Shown here: positions 20,444 through 31,202 of the stretch, in pieces
How positions within the stretch are numbered: position 1 is the first letter of the stretch
Layout: each line of letters opens with the position of its first letter
Source: Stemphylium vesicarium
Taxonomy: Eukaryota > Ascomycota > Dothideomycetes > Pleosporales > Pleosporaceae
Direction: 5' to 3'
DNA length: 64,000 nucleotides
Assembly: GCA_004380135.1 (NCBI GenBank)
Contig: QXCR01000002.1
Location: 868,001-932,000 of the forward strand
Made by a program: the position numbers and the translations under genes
The notes under the pieces: model-generated
Seen by the model: only the letters and a program-made list of their open reading frames with translations
What the model was told of the DNA's origin: nothing
Databases searched by the model: none

Positions 20444-22180
20444 TCAACGCCGTCGCGCGGCACCGACCAAACCACCGATGAGAGCACCAGCAGTGACGAG
20501 GCCGATGGATGTCCAGGGGAGAGCGCCGGTGTTGGACAGGGTGCGGGTGAGAAGTGACTTTGAGGCTGGTTGCTTGGTGGACTCAAGGTCCTGAAAAACA
20601 ATACCAGATGAAGCGGGAGAAGTGGATGGGGATGACTCGGTCGTGATTCCCAAGCCATCGTCGAAAGAATGCGTGGAAGCAACGACGGTATCAGGGGGTG
20701 AGACATCGCGCTCCTCTGCAATCTCAAGGGGTGGCGTAGTCATCATAATCGTCTCGGTGCCGTGGATAGTCTCTACCGCAGCATCATTGTAGCCCTCAGC
20801 CTCACCCGCGTCCCGAACTTCCTCAGCCACAGCTGTAGGCTCGTCGTCTCCAGCGGAGCACTCGGTGGCCTCAGGCTCATCCAGCGCATACATGGAATCG
20901 ACGCGCAGATTCGCATCGCTCTGAGACCTAGACTCGAAGCCAGACTTCTCTTCATCACAGTCGTCGACAAAGCTGTCCACAATGGGTGAAACAGGCGGGG
21001 ACGAAGAAACGTAGCCCTCGTCGCGAGCCAGACTGTCTCCATCTCCGCCTTCGCCTTCGCAGCCAAATACAACGTCGTTGAAGTCCAGCTCGTCCTCGCT
21101 GTCGGTGGTGTCGTGCTCCTCTGGGTTGGTAACAAAAACCTTGTCCTCGTCTTCTTCGACGTCTCCAAGTGGTTCAACGACTGTCTCTTCCCCTTCCTCC
21201 TCCTCTTCTTCTTCGTCTGATGAGTCGCTATCGGTATCACTGAGCTCCCACGTATCAACAGAATCAGCATCATCATCATAATCAAACTCCCCATCATCAA
21301 CATCCTCTGCATCGGCATCATCCCCGGAGTCATCCTGCTGCGCCTTCCACACGCGGAAGAAACCCTCCAATTCGTTCTTGGAAAACCGAGTTTGCACATC
21401 GAAGCCGCGCTCAGTCTGCTCGGTAAGCATATGCTTGATCTCTTGATCCATTTCCTCGTTCGCGCCTTGGGTGTCCAACTCTTGCTCTTCAATGACGACA
21501 ATTTGTCGAGCTTCGCAGTCGTCAATTTTCTCTCTGAAAACCGCGACTTCTCCCGCGACTTTGCGGATTTTGTTGGGGATCAGATGCGCTTCATCAATGC
21601 TGAGGACGTAGACTAAAGGGGAATGACGATACACTTCTGCGACTGGCCGGGCGGTGTTGTACCGCGTTGCTTGGAACTCCTTTGCGTATCTATACCGTTG
21701 GAAGGCATCACAGCTGAACTCGGGGTACGCGGGAGTGTCGGATTCCTCTTTACCTTCGTAGTGTGGGCCGAGGGCGTGGACGATGTGCTCGTACTGCGCG
21801 GAAGCCACTTCATCGTCAGCGGAGCAGTCTGGGAAGTCCTCATCATAGTCTTCAATGGAGATGTCAATCGCCTCTGGCTCAGGGATTTCTTCACTCTCTT
21901 CGAAAGCTTTGAGTGACTGCGAAATGTCTACGTCTTTGATTTCCGGAGCGGGAGTACCGAGAAGCGCGCGCTCATTCCGGATAAGTTCGCAACTGTAGGT
22001 TTCGTCTACTTCGACTTCGTCGTCCGTGGGGGTGGGTTGAAGGGGGCCTAATTCACAGACGCTGGGCGTGGAAGTATCGACAGTGGCTTTCCAAGCGTCG
22101 AGGTCGAAGTCGTCTTCATCGTCGTCGTCCCAGTTGAATGCGCGGTTATTGTTATCAGTAGCGACAGTGATGGAATCCAT
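20444..22180 (-). CDS. Acidic, Ser/Glu-rich tail-anchored protein of unknown function
   Basis: Single exon of 578 residues from the ATG at 22180 (MDSITVATDNNNRAF); the frame is open further upstream to 22303, but the downstream start has the more typical N-terminus. The protein is strongly acidic, with a DDDDEDDFDLDAW segment near residue 20 and several Glu/Asp/Ser runs in the middle. A more ordered stretch (YSPEF-like, then RYRYAKEFQATRYNTARPVAEVY) lies at about 185-290. The extreme C-terminus is one hydrophobic helix followed by basic residues (WTSIGLVTAGALIGGLVGAARRR), the layout of a tail-anchored membrane protein. No named family recognised. The acidic runs are low complexity and should not be used for homology. 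Confidence 0.8.
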   Translation of the reverse strand: MDSITVATDNNNRAFNWDDDDEDDFDLDAWKATVDTSTPSVCELGPLQPTPTDDEVEVDETYSCELIRNERALLGTPAPEIKDVDISQSLKAFEESEEIPEPEAIDISIEDYDEDFPDCSADDEVASAQYEHIVHALGPHYEGKEESDTPAYPEFSCDAFQRYRYAKEFQATRYNTARPVAEVYRHSPLVYVLSIDEAHLIPNKIRKVAGEVAVFREKIDDCEARQIVVIEEQELDTQGANEEMDQEIKHMLTEQTERGFDVQTRFSKNELEGFFRVWKAQQDDSGDDADAEDVDDGEFDYDDDADSVDTWELSDTDSDSSDEEEEEEEGEETVVEPLGDVEEDEDKVFVTNPEEHDTTDSEDELDFNDVVFGCEGEGGDGDSLARDEGYVSSSPPVSPIVDSFVDDCDEEKSGFESRSQSDANLRVDSMYALDEPEATECSAGDDEPTAVAEEVRDAGEAEGYNDAAVETIHGTETIMMTTPPLEIAEERDVSPPDTVVASTHSFDDGLGITTESSPSTSPASSGIVFQDLESTKQPASKSLLTRTLSNTGALPWTSIGLVTAGALIGGLVGAARRR

Positions 22181-23106
22181 ATCGCGTGATGTAAACAGGT
22201 AAGAAATTCGTTGTGTGTAGTAGTGACAGTTGGGCAGTTCCAAAGGAATGTGGGTTGAGTAGTCAACTGTCACGTCGATGGGCGAAAAGTCGTAGTTAAA
22301 CAACGAGCCCCGCGCAATGAAAAGGAAGGCAGTGGAGGAGGCGCCACCTCAGGTTAATGAGTGTAATTCTTATCACGAGTGTGCGTATGGCGACGGGTGA
22401 GAAGGGAACCCACGGTTCCAATGGCCTTGGCGCCCAAGCTTTGGGCTTCAACTATGGTACGTGCGCGATAAGTTCTCACTCCGGAAATTAAATGGGGTCT
22501 GGGACGCGGGCAACATGGGGTTGGAGTGAAGACCTATCGCATCGCTGACAGAGGTCATTCTTGGGCGGACAAAAAGTGATGGATCGTGACGTTGCAATCT
22601 CGGGCCATTTGGCGAGAGCAAACTGTGGTTCATTTTTGAGCGTACTCATCCACCCCCTCACACGTCTGAATGTTCGCGCGTAACACTGAAGTCTTCTGGA
22701 AGGCGCATATCGACTGGAAGATCCCGGTAGCGACGGCGAAAGCTGGTGTTGAGAACGAGAAGCACGGTGTAAACCTAACTAGCGTGTACTTCCAGAACGC
22801 GAGAAAAAGCACGCCACCCCAGGAAATCCAAAAAAACCAAAAACGATCTAGCAAATCACGTCTGTGACATTCGATGAAACACCCGTTCACAGACCTCTGC
22901 TCAGCCAATGGGAATATTCGCTTATCGATCCGGCTCAACGTAAATTATTCCGGCGTTGAAATATTAGGGCCCGCGCGCATTCCTACTACCGAACTATTGT
23001 CCGCCAGTTTACACTACAACACGTCGACGTAGCAACAAACCCGTGTATCCGATATCGACGATCGCAGCGGAGGTGTTCGTTCTATTTTAGAACGCGTCCC
23101 GGCCTT
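22181..23106. other. Intergenic, nothing recognised
   Basis: Upstream region of the acidic protein gene; scattered short frames only. Confidence 0.5.
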
Positions 23107-24147
23107 CTAGCTAAGGTCGAATACGAAGAAGAATAGATGACGATCTGACAGCGCTGCGAATATTACGCCACAGACCGTGCCGGAGATCTGTTTCATAGCT
23201 TTTGCGCAGCGAGATGTCGTTCGCCCTGCCTTGCGGGAAAGCTTCTTGATATTGCGCTTTAGTCTACTTGTCTGGGGGCACTGTGTTGTCTGAAGCTTCT
23301 CTTCATTGAACGCTGGTGCTTTATTAGTCTGCTTAGATTGTGTAGCACGGTCGTCGCCGATTTCGAATGTGGTCTCGCGCACTGGCGGAGTGCTGTTCAT
23401 TTTATCTAATATCCTTAGGGAATAGTGAGTCTCTTCCACTGAGTTTGGTGTAACAGTGCTCCCCTCCGAGAAGTTTGCGATGCAGGTCAAGGATTTATTG
23501 TCCCGTGCATCTTCCTCGTTGATTGAAGATATCGCCTCTTCTGCGCGAGCGATGAGAGAAGCGAGGGATTCATCATCCTCGTGGCGCCGAAGGCCGAACT
23601 TGGGAGGGGCAGTACGAGACGAGTACTTGTCATCCGTCTCGTTGAGTCGTACTACTTTCGATCGTTCATCCCATGCGTCCTGTGGATTCCCGTCTTGCTT
23701 CGCTAGTTCTGTCAGTTTACTCTTGACCGCTTCACAAATAACCTCGATATCATGATTATATTCGGTGTCAGACTCTGAATCCGTCTCTCAGGTCGAGTCA
23801 GCTCTGACTGAGTCCCCAGCGCTTGCAATGATTTGGGCAAGTGACGGTACTACTTGATTGCGCATTGCTAGAGTCAGATTGTCCGATGAGTTGTGGGTTG
23901 ATTCGAAGGTAGTCGTCTCGCACAAAGGTATCGAAGAATATTCAAGATGCAAGGGGTGAAAGAAAACACTGTTCAGCCACAATGCCTTTTGCGACCAGAG
24001 TGCTGTGGGAATTTCTGGCCGTGATACTGTAGTTGCAGTTATTAGTGCAGAGGATATATGATCGTGGTAAACAACTTCTACAACGATGATCTGATTCGTG
24101 GTACCGCGTCCAAATCTAGCATGCAGATGAGCCACCTTTATATACAC
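23107..24147 (-). pseudogene. Open frame interrupted by one TGA (unknown protein)
   Basis: One minus-strand frame stays open for 347 codons except for a single TGA at 23790-23788. Upstream it reads ...VPSLAQIIASAGDSVRADST; directly after the stop comes an acidic, hydrophilic stretch (ETDSESDTEYNHDIEVICEA) and then a Lys/Arg/Ser-rich region (RLKRNIKKLSRKAGRTTSR). The C-terminus is hydrophobic (GVIFAALSDRHLFFFVF). The 227 codons after the stop lack a good ATG, which argues that they were once translated with the upstream part or with a spliced exon. A possible intron (GTCAGAG..GGATTCAG, 34 bp) does not keep the phase. No domain recognised. It may be a pseudogene, a mis-spliced model or chance. 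Confidence 0.4.
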
Positions 24148-24160
24148 GACATCGTCGCAT

Positions 24161-25156
24161 TTACTGACCAGCAGGTTTACGATGCATAACCGTTGCAGCA
24201 GCTTGGTGGTTAGGGAAGATCAGGCTATCCGCCAACACCACATTCTCCCTCCTACCAGCCGCAAAGACCACGACTTCAGCAATGTCCTCTGGAGTCAACG
24301 GCTCGACGCCCTCGTAGACTTTCTTCGCCTTTTCCTTATCGCCGCCGAATCGCACGACGCTAAATTCGGTCTCGACTTGACCCGGGTCGATTTCAATCAC
24401 CCTTATCCTGGTGGCTATCAGCTCTTTGCGCATGGCATCTGTGAAGCTGCGCACGGCAGCTTTGGTGGCGCAGTAGATGGAGCCGCCTTGGTATGGCTCG
24501 CGGCCGGCGATGGAACCGATGTTGATGATGTCGCCCGATGGTGTGGAGCGCGACTTGAAGATGGGGAGGATGGCTTGTGTCATGTTGATAAGGCCGGTTA
24601 CGTTTGTGCTGAACATTGTGTCGATGTCTGCGGGGGAGATGTCAGGGGCTTGGGCGACGCCTTTTACGAGGCCACTAAAAGGAGATTCGTCAGTGACGTG
24701 GAGAGATGAGTGGTGGGCGACTCACGCGTTGTTGACCAGCACATCAATGTCTTTGAATTCCTGGGGTAGGTTGCCGACGAAGCTCTGAACTTCTTCGGGC
24801 TTGCTGACGTCCATCTTGACTGGCAGAACCTTGACACCCTTTGCGAAGCTACCAATCTCTTGCGCAATCTCCTTGAGCGCATCTTCCCTTCGCGCAGTCA
24901 AGATGAGCTTCAGGTCATCTTGCTGTGTTCGCGCAAATTCGATGGCTGTGGACCTTCCAATTCCCGATGACGCGCCGGTAATGACGATAGTCTTGCCCTT
25001 GAGGCGCTCAGCCATTTTTGTAGACATGTTTGCTGTGTGGTGTTGGAAGAGGGTCGATAGCTGTAAACTGGGAAGCGCAACGCGGGGTCGTAATGAAGCT
25101 CGTGCAAAGGCGGTAGCAGTGCGGAAAAATTGTCTAGACGACGGAAGAATAGGCAT
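24161..25156 (-). CDS. Short-chain dehydrogenase/reductase (YMR226C-like NADP-dependent serine/3-hydroxy acid dehydrogenase)
   Basis: Two exons, 25156-24726 and 24674-24161, spliced across a 51-bp intron (GTGAGT..CTTTTAG, branch CACTGAC) in phase 2 to restore VLVNNA-GLVKGVAQAP; 314 residues. Classical SDR features: cofactor loop TGASSGIGRS (from residue 60), NNAG, catalytic Ser in IGSIAG and YCATK (Tyr-x3-Lys). The sequence pattern is that of the fungal YMR226C group, which oxidises L-allo-threonine, serine and 3-hydroxy acids with NADP+. From 25156 the product has a 43-residue Arg/Ser-rich, acid-free leader that looks like a mitochondrial presequence. The internal MSTKMAERLKGK at 25027 is the start that matches cytosolic homologues. 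Dual targeting by two starts is possible. Confidence 0.88.
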
Positions 25157-25544
25157 GTAATTCGAAACGCCTTGTAATGCAACGATTGAAGCTTGAAAGA
25201 GGGCGGGGAAAGTAATTGAGTTGGTAACAGGCCGGGGATAGTAAATGCGGCTATGGACGGTAATCCCGAGGCTGCACGAGTCAGGCACAGTCCATGGAGG
25301 GGTAAGCACGGCATTGCTGTGGGGTGGCACCTCATTACACAAGATAGCTTGAGCCGCATCACATCTGACGACAATTACAAACAAGAGACGTGGTGTTGAA
25401 GATATTTTCATTCATGCCTCAGCCATATTCCAGGCCTTCGTGGAGACGTTTCATCGTCAATCCATGTCATTATGTTCCTCCAACTCCTAGCACGCGTGTA
25501 TGTGTGTGCGGGTATCGAAATCGCCTATCGCATCGACGGCGATC
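25157..25544. other. Intergenic, nothing recognised
   Basis: Upstream of the dehydrogenase; the dehydrogenase frame is open without stop to 25411 but the extension is not protein-like. Confidence 0.5.
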
Positions 25545-26020
25545 TTAGTTGGCGCCCTTCTTCTTGAGCGCGGCCTCGTCCTCTTCCCTCAGTTCCTGGT
25601 CGATCTTGGCTCCCTTTGAGGGCTCGTTGCCGTGGGAGCGTGCAGGAAGTGTGGCATCCTTCTTGCTCTGGGTGTTCTCGAGGGACTGCTCCTCGCTCTC
25701 GTTCTCGCGCTTCTCCTCACGCTCGAGCTTGTTGGCGATTGATCGCTCGTCCTCTGCAGGCAATGGTTAGTACGTGTTATTGAGATGATGATGATGATGG
25801 CGGAGTAAGATGGTCTCGACGCGTGATGCGACAACAGGTGCGTCAAGAGATGGAAGAAGAAAAGGAGGAACATACTGGAGTCGTTGGCCTTGTGAGAATT
25901 CTCCTTGCCCTCGTGGAAGCGGTTCTCCTTCTTCATCTGCTCAATCTCGGCGTTGGACCTGGTGACCTGGTCGCCAGACTCGTAGACGCTGGGCTGACCG
26001 ACGTTGGAGGTTCCAGACAT
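25545..26020 (-). CDS. Small highly hydrophilic protein (LEA-like, 117 aa)
   Basis: Two exons, 26020-25876 and 25753-25545, with a 122-bp intron (GTATGT donor, CTGCAG acceptor) in phase 1. Exon 1 encodes MSGTSNVGQPSVYESGDQVT and a Lys/Glu/Asn-rich region; exon 2 continues KDERSIANKLEREEKREN and ends ALKKKGAN. The whole product is charged, rich in Glu, Lys, Asn and Ser, with no Cys or Trp and no hydrophobic core, so probably disordered. Small proteins of this composition in filamentous fungi are often stress- or spore-associated; that is an analogy, not an identification. Confidence 0.75.
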
Positions 26021-26532
26021 GATGAGTATGGGTTATGTGATTTGTGGGAGAAAAAGTAAAGTGTAGAAGATTGATGTAAAGGTTGGGAAGTGGCAATGGA
26101 TGTGTGTGATGTTGTTTGGGTGCGTTCTTCCCCTCCTTTTGAAGGGTCTGTCTTGTGCGCAAAGACTAGGACAGCGATGACGTAGTGTTGGAGTGATATC
26201 ATCGGTGGGGACAAAACGCACATTTTGGGCACCAAACGCCAATGCGCCTCATGACATGCATATGGCCGATGTGGTGCCTGAGTTTTCAATTTGCATATAG
26301 CGATTACGGAACCTTGTGTTCTCGTTCCAAGCTTACGGCAATTGCGAGATTTTGAAGGAGCTTGGTTTCGTCATTTTACCCACAACTACGTATCATCGCA
26401 AGGTATTGGCAACAACGTTTCCCAAAAAGTGCCCACTACTACCATGGTTGAATGCTGCGCGTATACAGAGTTGTTAGGCAAGTCGGGTCTGGAACATGCT
26501 GACGCCCCATTTCCATCCACAACACGCGACAC
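26021..26532. other. Intergenic, nothing recognised
   Basis: Promoter of the small hydrophilic protein gene (minus) and 3' flank of the carboxypeptidase gene. No feature seen. Confidence 0.5.
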
Positions 26533-28107
26533 TCATGCAAAGCTTCTCTTGTTCAGCCATTTCGTCACAAGCGCCAGCGCCTCCTTCGGCTTGTCAAAAG
26601 GAACAAGATGCCCCGCTCCGTCAACCGTCGTAAAAGCAAAAGTCGTCTCTCTTCTGCTCGCAGTCTTTGTCTTTACCTCTTTGAACCAACCCACTTCTTC
26701 TCCTTCATTCTTCCACATTCTCTTTGGCTGCGCAACAAAGGCGGGCTGCCCTTTCCACTGCATTGTGCTCGCCCACTGTAGGTTTCCTGCCGTATTGCAC
26801 GCAAGGTCGAAGTTGCCCTGGTAGAATAGCACGTCGATTCCGTGTTCGAGAAGGTACAAGACTTGCGGCTGCGTGCTGAGAGCTCCATCGCCAGTCAACG
26901 CAAAGGCGTATGCGACATCCATGGACAGGACGGAGTAGTTGCCCACAGCTTTCGGTACGTTGAGGGCCTCCCAAACCGATGGTAAATTGAGGTACTTCTG
27001 TATCCTGTGGATCTCAGGATAGCACAAAGCATCTTTCGTTTCGCAGCCGTCCGTGATGTCAAATCTATTGCGACCACCTTCACCAGACTCGCCGTCGTAT
27101 AGATCAATCACTCCCTCTGCGCATACTATCTCGGCTGCTATACAAATGGCCGGATCAGGGTGATTGTAACAGACTTTGTTGAGTTCCACTAAGTGTAGGT
27201 GTACGAAGTCAGTGTATATCTCACGTGCAGTTCGTACAGGGATACTTACTGCAGCGAGGTAGGTTTTCGGCTATAATGTCGCAACGCGTCTGGTTAAAGA
27301 CGGGCTTTTCGACGCCAGGGTTCGTTGTGCAGAGTGTCTCCCAGAAACCAAAGGTAGTGTCCATGGGCGAGACGTATGCGTTGCCGGTAAAGGTTGACTT
27401 AAGGTTGACCTGCGGTCGCTTGGGATACAGGAGGTTCTGAGATACAATCTGCGCACCTAGTGTCGGTACGTAGTGGCCCTTGTCGTAATCAGCTTGGGTA
27501 CTTTGTTATTCCACGATAGACTTACAGCATAACTTTCTCCCGTGATATGAAACTCTCTGCCAGATAGGTTCGGGAAAACATCGCTAGTAAACAGCTGCAG
27601 GAAATGATGCATGTCTTCGGCAGCCGTGAAGCTGGTCGCAGCAAGCGGGATGCCTTCGTCCACATAGCTAAACCCTACGCCAGCTGGTTGGTCGACAAAG
27701 ATGATGTTGGCGTTCTTGCTCCATCCGTACTCGTTGTACACAGTACCGTTGCCATGTTCGTTGATCATGCATGGCCCCAGTTCGCCCAATAACCCGAGCA
27801 TTCCAGACCCGCCAGGGCCTCCGGTCAACCATAGCAGAAGCGGGTCTTCAGACGGCTTGTTCTGTGATTCAAAGTACCAGAAGAAGATGTGCTTTGAGCC
27901 AACATCTAGCCATCCGGTGTGTTGCTTGGAGTGGGCATTACAGATGGTGTCGTCTTGTTGCTCTCTGATGCGGATGGAATGATGCTCAGAGAATTGACTT
28001 TGGTATGTTTGAAATCCTTCGGCGTCTGGGGTCTCTTGGAAAGGTACCTGGGAAAAAGAAGCTGCTGATGATGCTGCGAATAGCAGACTAGTAATAGACA
28101 GCTTCAT
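26533..28107 (-). CDS. Secreted serine carboxypeptidase (peptidase family S10)
   Basis: Three exons, 28107-27526, 27478-27250 and 27188-26533, spliced in phases 0 and 1 across 47- and 61-bp introns; 488 residues. An N-terminal signal peptide is clear (MKLSITSLLFAASSAASFS). The S10 hallmarks are in order: LLWLTGGPGGSGMLGLL substrate-binding segment, VDQPAGVGFSY, nucleophile Ser192 in GESYA, Asp398 in LFYQGNFDLACN and His464 in DGAGHLVPFD. Several N-x-S/T sites and multiple cysteines agree with a secreted or vacuolar glycoprotein. It removes C-terminal residues from peptides, usually at acidic pH. Exon 1 ends exactly after GESYA, so the correct splice is needed to see the intact active site. 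Divergent from the DPB3-like gene, 455 bp away. Confidence 0.95.
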
Positions 28108-28562
28108 GCTTGCAGTGTACCTTGAGGTACCGTGATGGGCTGGTAGGTGGCGTTCGATCACAATGATAATAAAACAATAACACTGTATCAATTGCAAGTG
28201 GTGTTGCCAGGCATGAGCGCGCTATATACTGTAGAGAGTCCTGGACCCTGCGAAGCAAGAGGAGGGAGGGAAGGTTGGTCTTGGTGGCAGGTGTCTAGGT
28301 CGATGATGACGGCCTGGGCAAGTGATGGCCCTACGGTGAACAGGGGTGCAGCCACTTAGCCTTCACGAACAACTTCGCAACTACCCGCACACGCGACGAT
28401 ACCCTCCACCAGACTATTTTGCGCGACCTGACCGCGTCAATCGACTACTCGGACATAGAGAGCCTGGACCGCTTCCTCGGGACTAAATTGAAACGCGCAT
28501 CAACCTACCCAGGAGCAATCGTACCAAGCGCATACCATCCGAACTGGGCGCCTTCCTTCGCC
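28108..28562. promoter_or_regulatory. Divergent promoter, carboxypeptidase / DPB3-like gene
   Basis: 455 bp between two opposite starts. The right part (about 28370-28562) is open in the DPB3 frame but has no ATG, so it is read as 5' leader. No specific site recognised. Confidence 0.45.
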
Positions 28563-29490
28563 ATGCCTTACAACAACACCCCGATTGCGCCAAACAAGGA
28601 AATTACCGGCCATGTGTCGCTTCCACGTAAGTAATGGATTTATTTTGTCCTCACTTCACCATTCACCCGGCTGCTGTGCGCCACCACTCTACAACTTCGC
28701 CGGCCTACACCACAGCACATCAACATCCTCGTAATCGCCTGCCCAAACTACTGGGAGCACAATGTCTTCTTCCGCCAGCGTTTCCAGTACCTTTTCCAGT
28801 CATATACCCGAGTACATCAACATACTAACCCTCTCTCCAGTGGCCCGCGTGCAAAAGATCATCCAAGCCGACCCGGAGCGCATCACCACGTCCAAAAACG
28901 CCGCCTTCGCCATCGCCCTCGCGACAGAAATGTTCATCCAGCACCTCGCAACCACAACACACAACGTAGTAAAAGCCGAGCGCAAGCCGCGCCGCAACAT
29001 CCAGTACCGCGACGTCAGCAGCGCAGTAGCCAAGACGGACAACCTCGAGTTTCTGGTCGATGTCGCGCCCAAGACGAGCACATGGGGGACTGTGAAGAAG
29101 AAGATTGACGAGAAGGAGAAGGAGGACGCAAAGCGGAAAGAGAAGGAGGTCAAGAAGGACACGATTGCGAATGGACAGACGAAGCTGGGTGCAGCGCCAG
29201 AGACGGTAGAGGAGGAGGCAGCGGACAAGGGCGAGGCGTCTGCCAATGGCGCAACCACATCCTTAACGCCGCCAGAGAAGGCGGACGAGACACCCGACGC
29301 CATGGAGGTCGATCAGGAGGCAGACCGTGTTGCCGACAGCGAGCCCGAGGAAGAAGACGCCGCGGCCATGCAAATCGAAATGGAGATGCGCGGGCCACCA
29401 CGTCAGCCCACGGCGAGCGAGAGCAAGAGCGCGAGTCCAGTGGCGGCGAGGCGGTCAACGGGCTTCACGGCAATTAATGGTTCCAAGTAA
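28563..29490 (+). CDS. DPB3: DNA polymerase epsilon / chromatin-accessibility histone-fold subunit (Dpb3/CHRAC1-like)
   Basis: Two exons, 28563-28626 and 28841-29490 (237 residues). Exon 1 encodes MPYNNTPIAPNKEITGHVSL and ends CCA C; the intron is 214 bp (GTAAGT donor; ATACTAAC branch site; CTCTCCAG acceptor). Joining in phase 1 gives SLP-L-ARVQKIIQADPERI, the opening of an NF-YC/Dpb3-type histone fold (SLPLARVKKI in relatives). The fold continues AFAIALATEMFIQHLA, and FLVDVAPK matches the CHRAC1/Dpb3 group rather than HAP5. After residue 100 come a Lys/Glu-rich helix and a long acidic, low-complexity tail. Dpb3 pairs with Dpb4 in polymerase epsilon and in chromatin remodellers. A longer frame starting at 28762 exists but gives a non-matching N-terminus. 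Confidence 0.85.
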
Positions 29491-29787
29491 CGCACCGATG
29501 ATCTGACAGGCGTGGGTGTAGAGCTTGAAAGGGGGTTATCATTGCATTGCGCATGGCGTTAAATCAGGGGATATATTATCATATTGAATCTACATCTTGG
29601 TCGACCTCTCTACGGGAACAATGGCTGATAGGGACTGAGTGATGTCGAGTTGAATTGGTCACTTTTATCATTATCAGTAGCTGGAATGCTACTCCTAAGC
29701 TCGCAGTTCCATCGTCCCAGTGCCCCTTCAGGCTACTCATGCCCGCCACAACGCCCATACGGATACACCAACAAATAACACTCTCGC

Positions 29788-30606
29788 TCAAGCCCCCTCC
29801 GGATCCCAAACCTCAACACCCCCGACCCACCCCTCCCTAACCACAATCCCCCTAAGCACCTCCTCCGTCCTCTCCCACTCCACCCCAAACTTGCCACTAT
29901 TAATCCTACACATCCTCACACCCTCAACCCTCTCTCCCACCCCCTCATTAACCCCTCTAACCATCTCCAAAACCCCCTCAACAGCCATCCCCGTACTCTT
30001 CAAAATACTCTCCACGCTATCCCTCCCCTTACCATACCGTCGACTCGTAAAAAGACACCCAATCCAATGCTGCGGCCCCTTGTCCACGGGCGGGATCAAC
30101 AGGCATGTGCCCACCGGGACTGGGTTCCCGGCTTTGAACGAGTGTTCGACGGTGCAGAAGGCGTGATATGTTGAGAAGGCCTTTGGATAGGCTTTCTTGA
30201 AGGCTATGGCTATACCCGCGCCCCAGGAGCCTTGCGTGTTGCACGCGTGGAGCAGGAGGGTTTGTGGCGGGGCGGTGAAGAGGGTGCCAGTGTGGTGGGT
30301 TAGGTTCAGGTAGGTGGGAGGGGTGGAAGATGGTGGGGGGAGGGTTTTGGGGAGGTCTTTGTAGGAGAGCGGTTTCTGTGAGGAGGGGGGTGTGGTTGCT
30401 TTGGTGGTTTGTCGCTTTGAGGGGAGGGGAGCCGGGGATGCGGAGAGGGGTCTTTTTCCTTTGGCTTTGCTTTGGGGTGGAGACGGTGTTTTCGCTAGCT
30501 TATTCTCGGCGTCTTTGGTGGAGAGGTCTTTGTGGGTTTGGTTGTCTGGGATGTCCGGCTTGGGCGCGAGGTAGGATGTTATGGGTGGGGTTTGGTTGGT
30601 GGACAT
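29788..30606 (-). CDS. POA1: ADP-ribose 1''-phosphate phosphatase (Poa1-like macro domain)
   Basis: Single exon of 272 residues. Residues 1-95 are a Pro/Ser/Thr/Lys-rich disordered leader (MSTNQTPPITSYLAPKPDIP), which may hold nuclear targeting. The macro domain follows: LLLHACNTQGSWGAGIAIAF forms the ADP-ribose-binding loop with conserved Asn and Gly residues, then HWIGCLFTSRRYGKG, and MCRINSGKFGVEWERTEEVL near the end. The pattern NTQGSWGAGIA and the RINSG..GV.W core match Poa1, which dephosphorylates ADP-ribose 1''-phosphate produced by tRNA splicing. The leader is longer than in yeast Poa1. Divergent from RIP1. Confidence 0.88.
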   Translation of the reverse strand: MSTNQTPPITSYLAPKPDIPDNQTHKDLSTKDAENKLAKTPSPPQSKAKGKRPLSASPAPLPSKRQTTKATTPPSSQKPLSYKDLPKTLPPPSSTPPTYLNLTHHTGTLFTAPPQTLLLHACNTQGSWGAGIAIAFKKAYPKAFSTYHAFCTVEHSFKAGNPVPVGTCLLIPPVDKGPQHWIGCLFTSRRYGKGRDSVESILKSTGMAVEGVLEMVRGVNEGVGERVEGVRMCRINSGKFGVEWERTEEVLRGIVVREGWVGGVEVWDPEGA

Positions 30607-31202
30607 GGTTGAGGGTGTGTTGCAGTGGTGGTTTGGATAGAAGAAGGACTCGCTGCGCTGAGTACCGATTTATAGTTTAAGAAGCAAGGCTCTTATGAGA
30701 GATTAGTTGAATGAGAAGTTCAAGTATGGTGAGAGTAAAGTAAAGGTATGGACTGGTTGAGAAAAATCTAATAAGGATGAGGTTGGAGGTGAGGCAGGCG
30801 CCAGGCTTGGCATTCACATTGGGAGAGCCCTACTTCACCTGTCTAAATTCAGATGAGATAGTGAGAGTGAGTGATGGAGATACAGGTACTAAAGACGAAA
30901 TGGAGCATAGACTGATAAGGGAGGGTAGTCTTGGTTACTGTATACAGCGACCATTCAGCTTAACTTCAATCTACCTTGTCTTGATATTTATTTCTAAATA
31001 TGAGTCAAGCTGCTCAAATAAACCAGTGGTCATGATCATGTCCAGATGATGACGCCAGGATGGTGTTCTCTGGTACGGAAGCCAGCAGCCAATCAAACGG
31101 CACCTGACATAACGCTCCCTGGCAAAGCGGCCAAAACTTCAACATCCCCAACCCAAGCTCCTCCCCATCAACGACAACGACCCCCGCCGACCCGCGTCCA
31201 CG
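30607..31202. promoter_or_regulatory. Divergent promoter, POA1 / RIP1
   Basis: 596 bp between the two starts with no coding frame of note. No specific element identified. Confidence 0.45.

Noticed and set aside
28762..28840. Alternative start MSSSASVSS for the Dpb3-like protein
   Set aside because: Uses intron sequence as coding: it contains the CTAAC branch site and CTCCAG acceptor. The upstream exon gives the expected family N-terminus.
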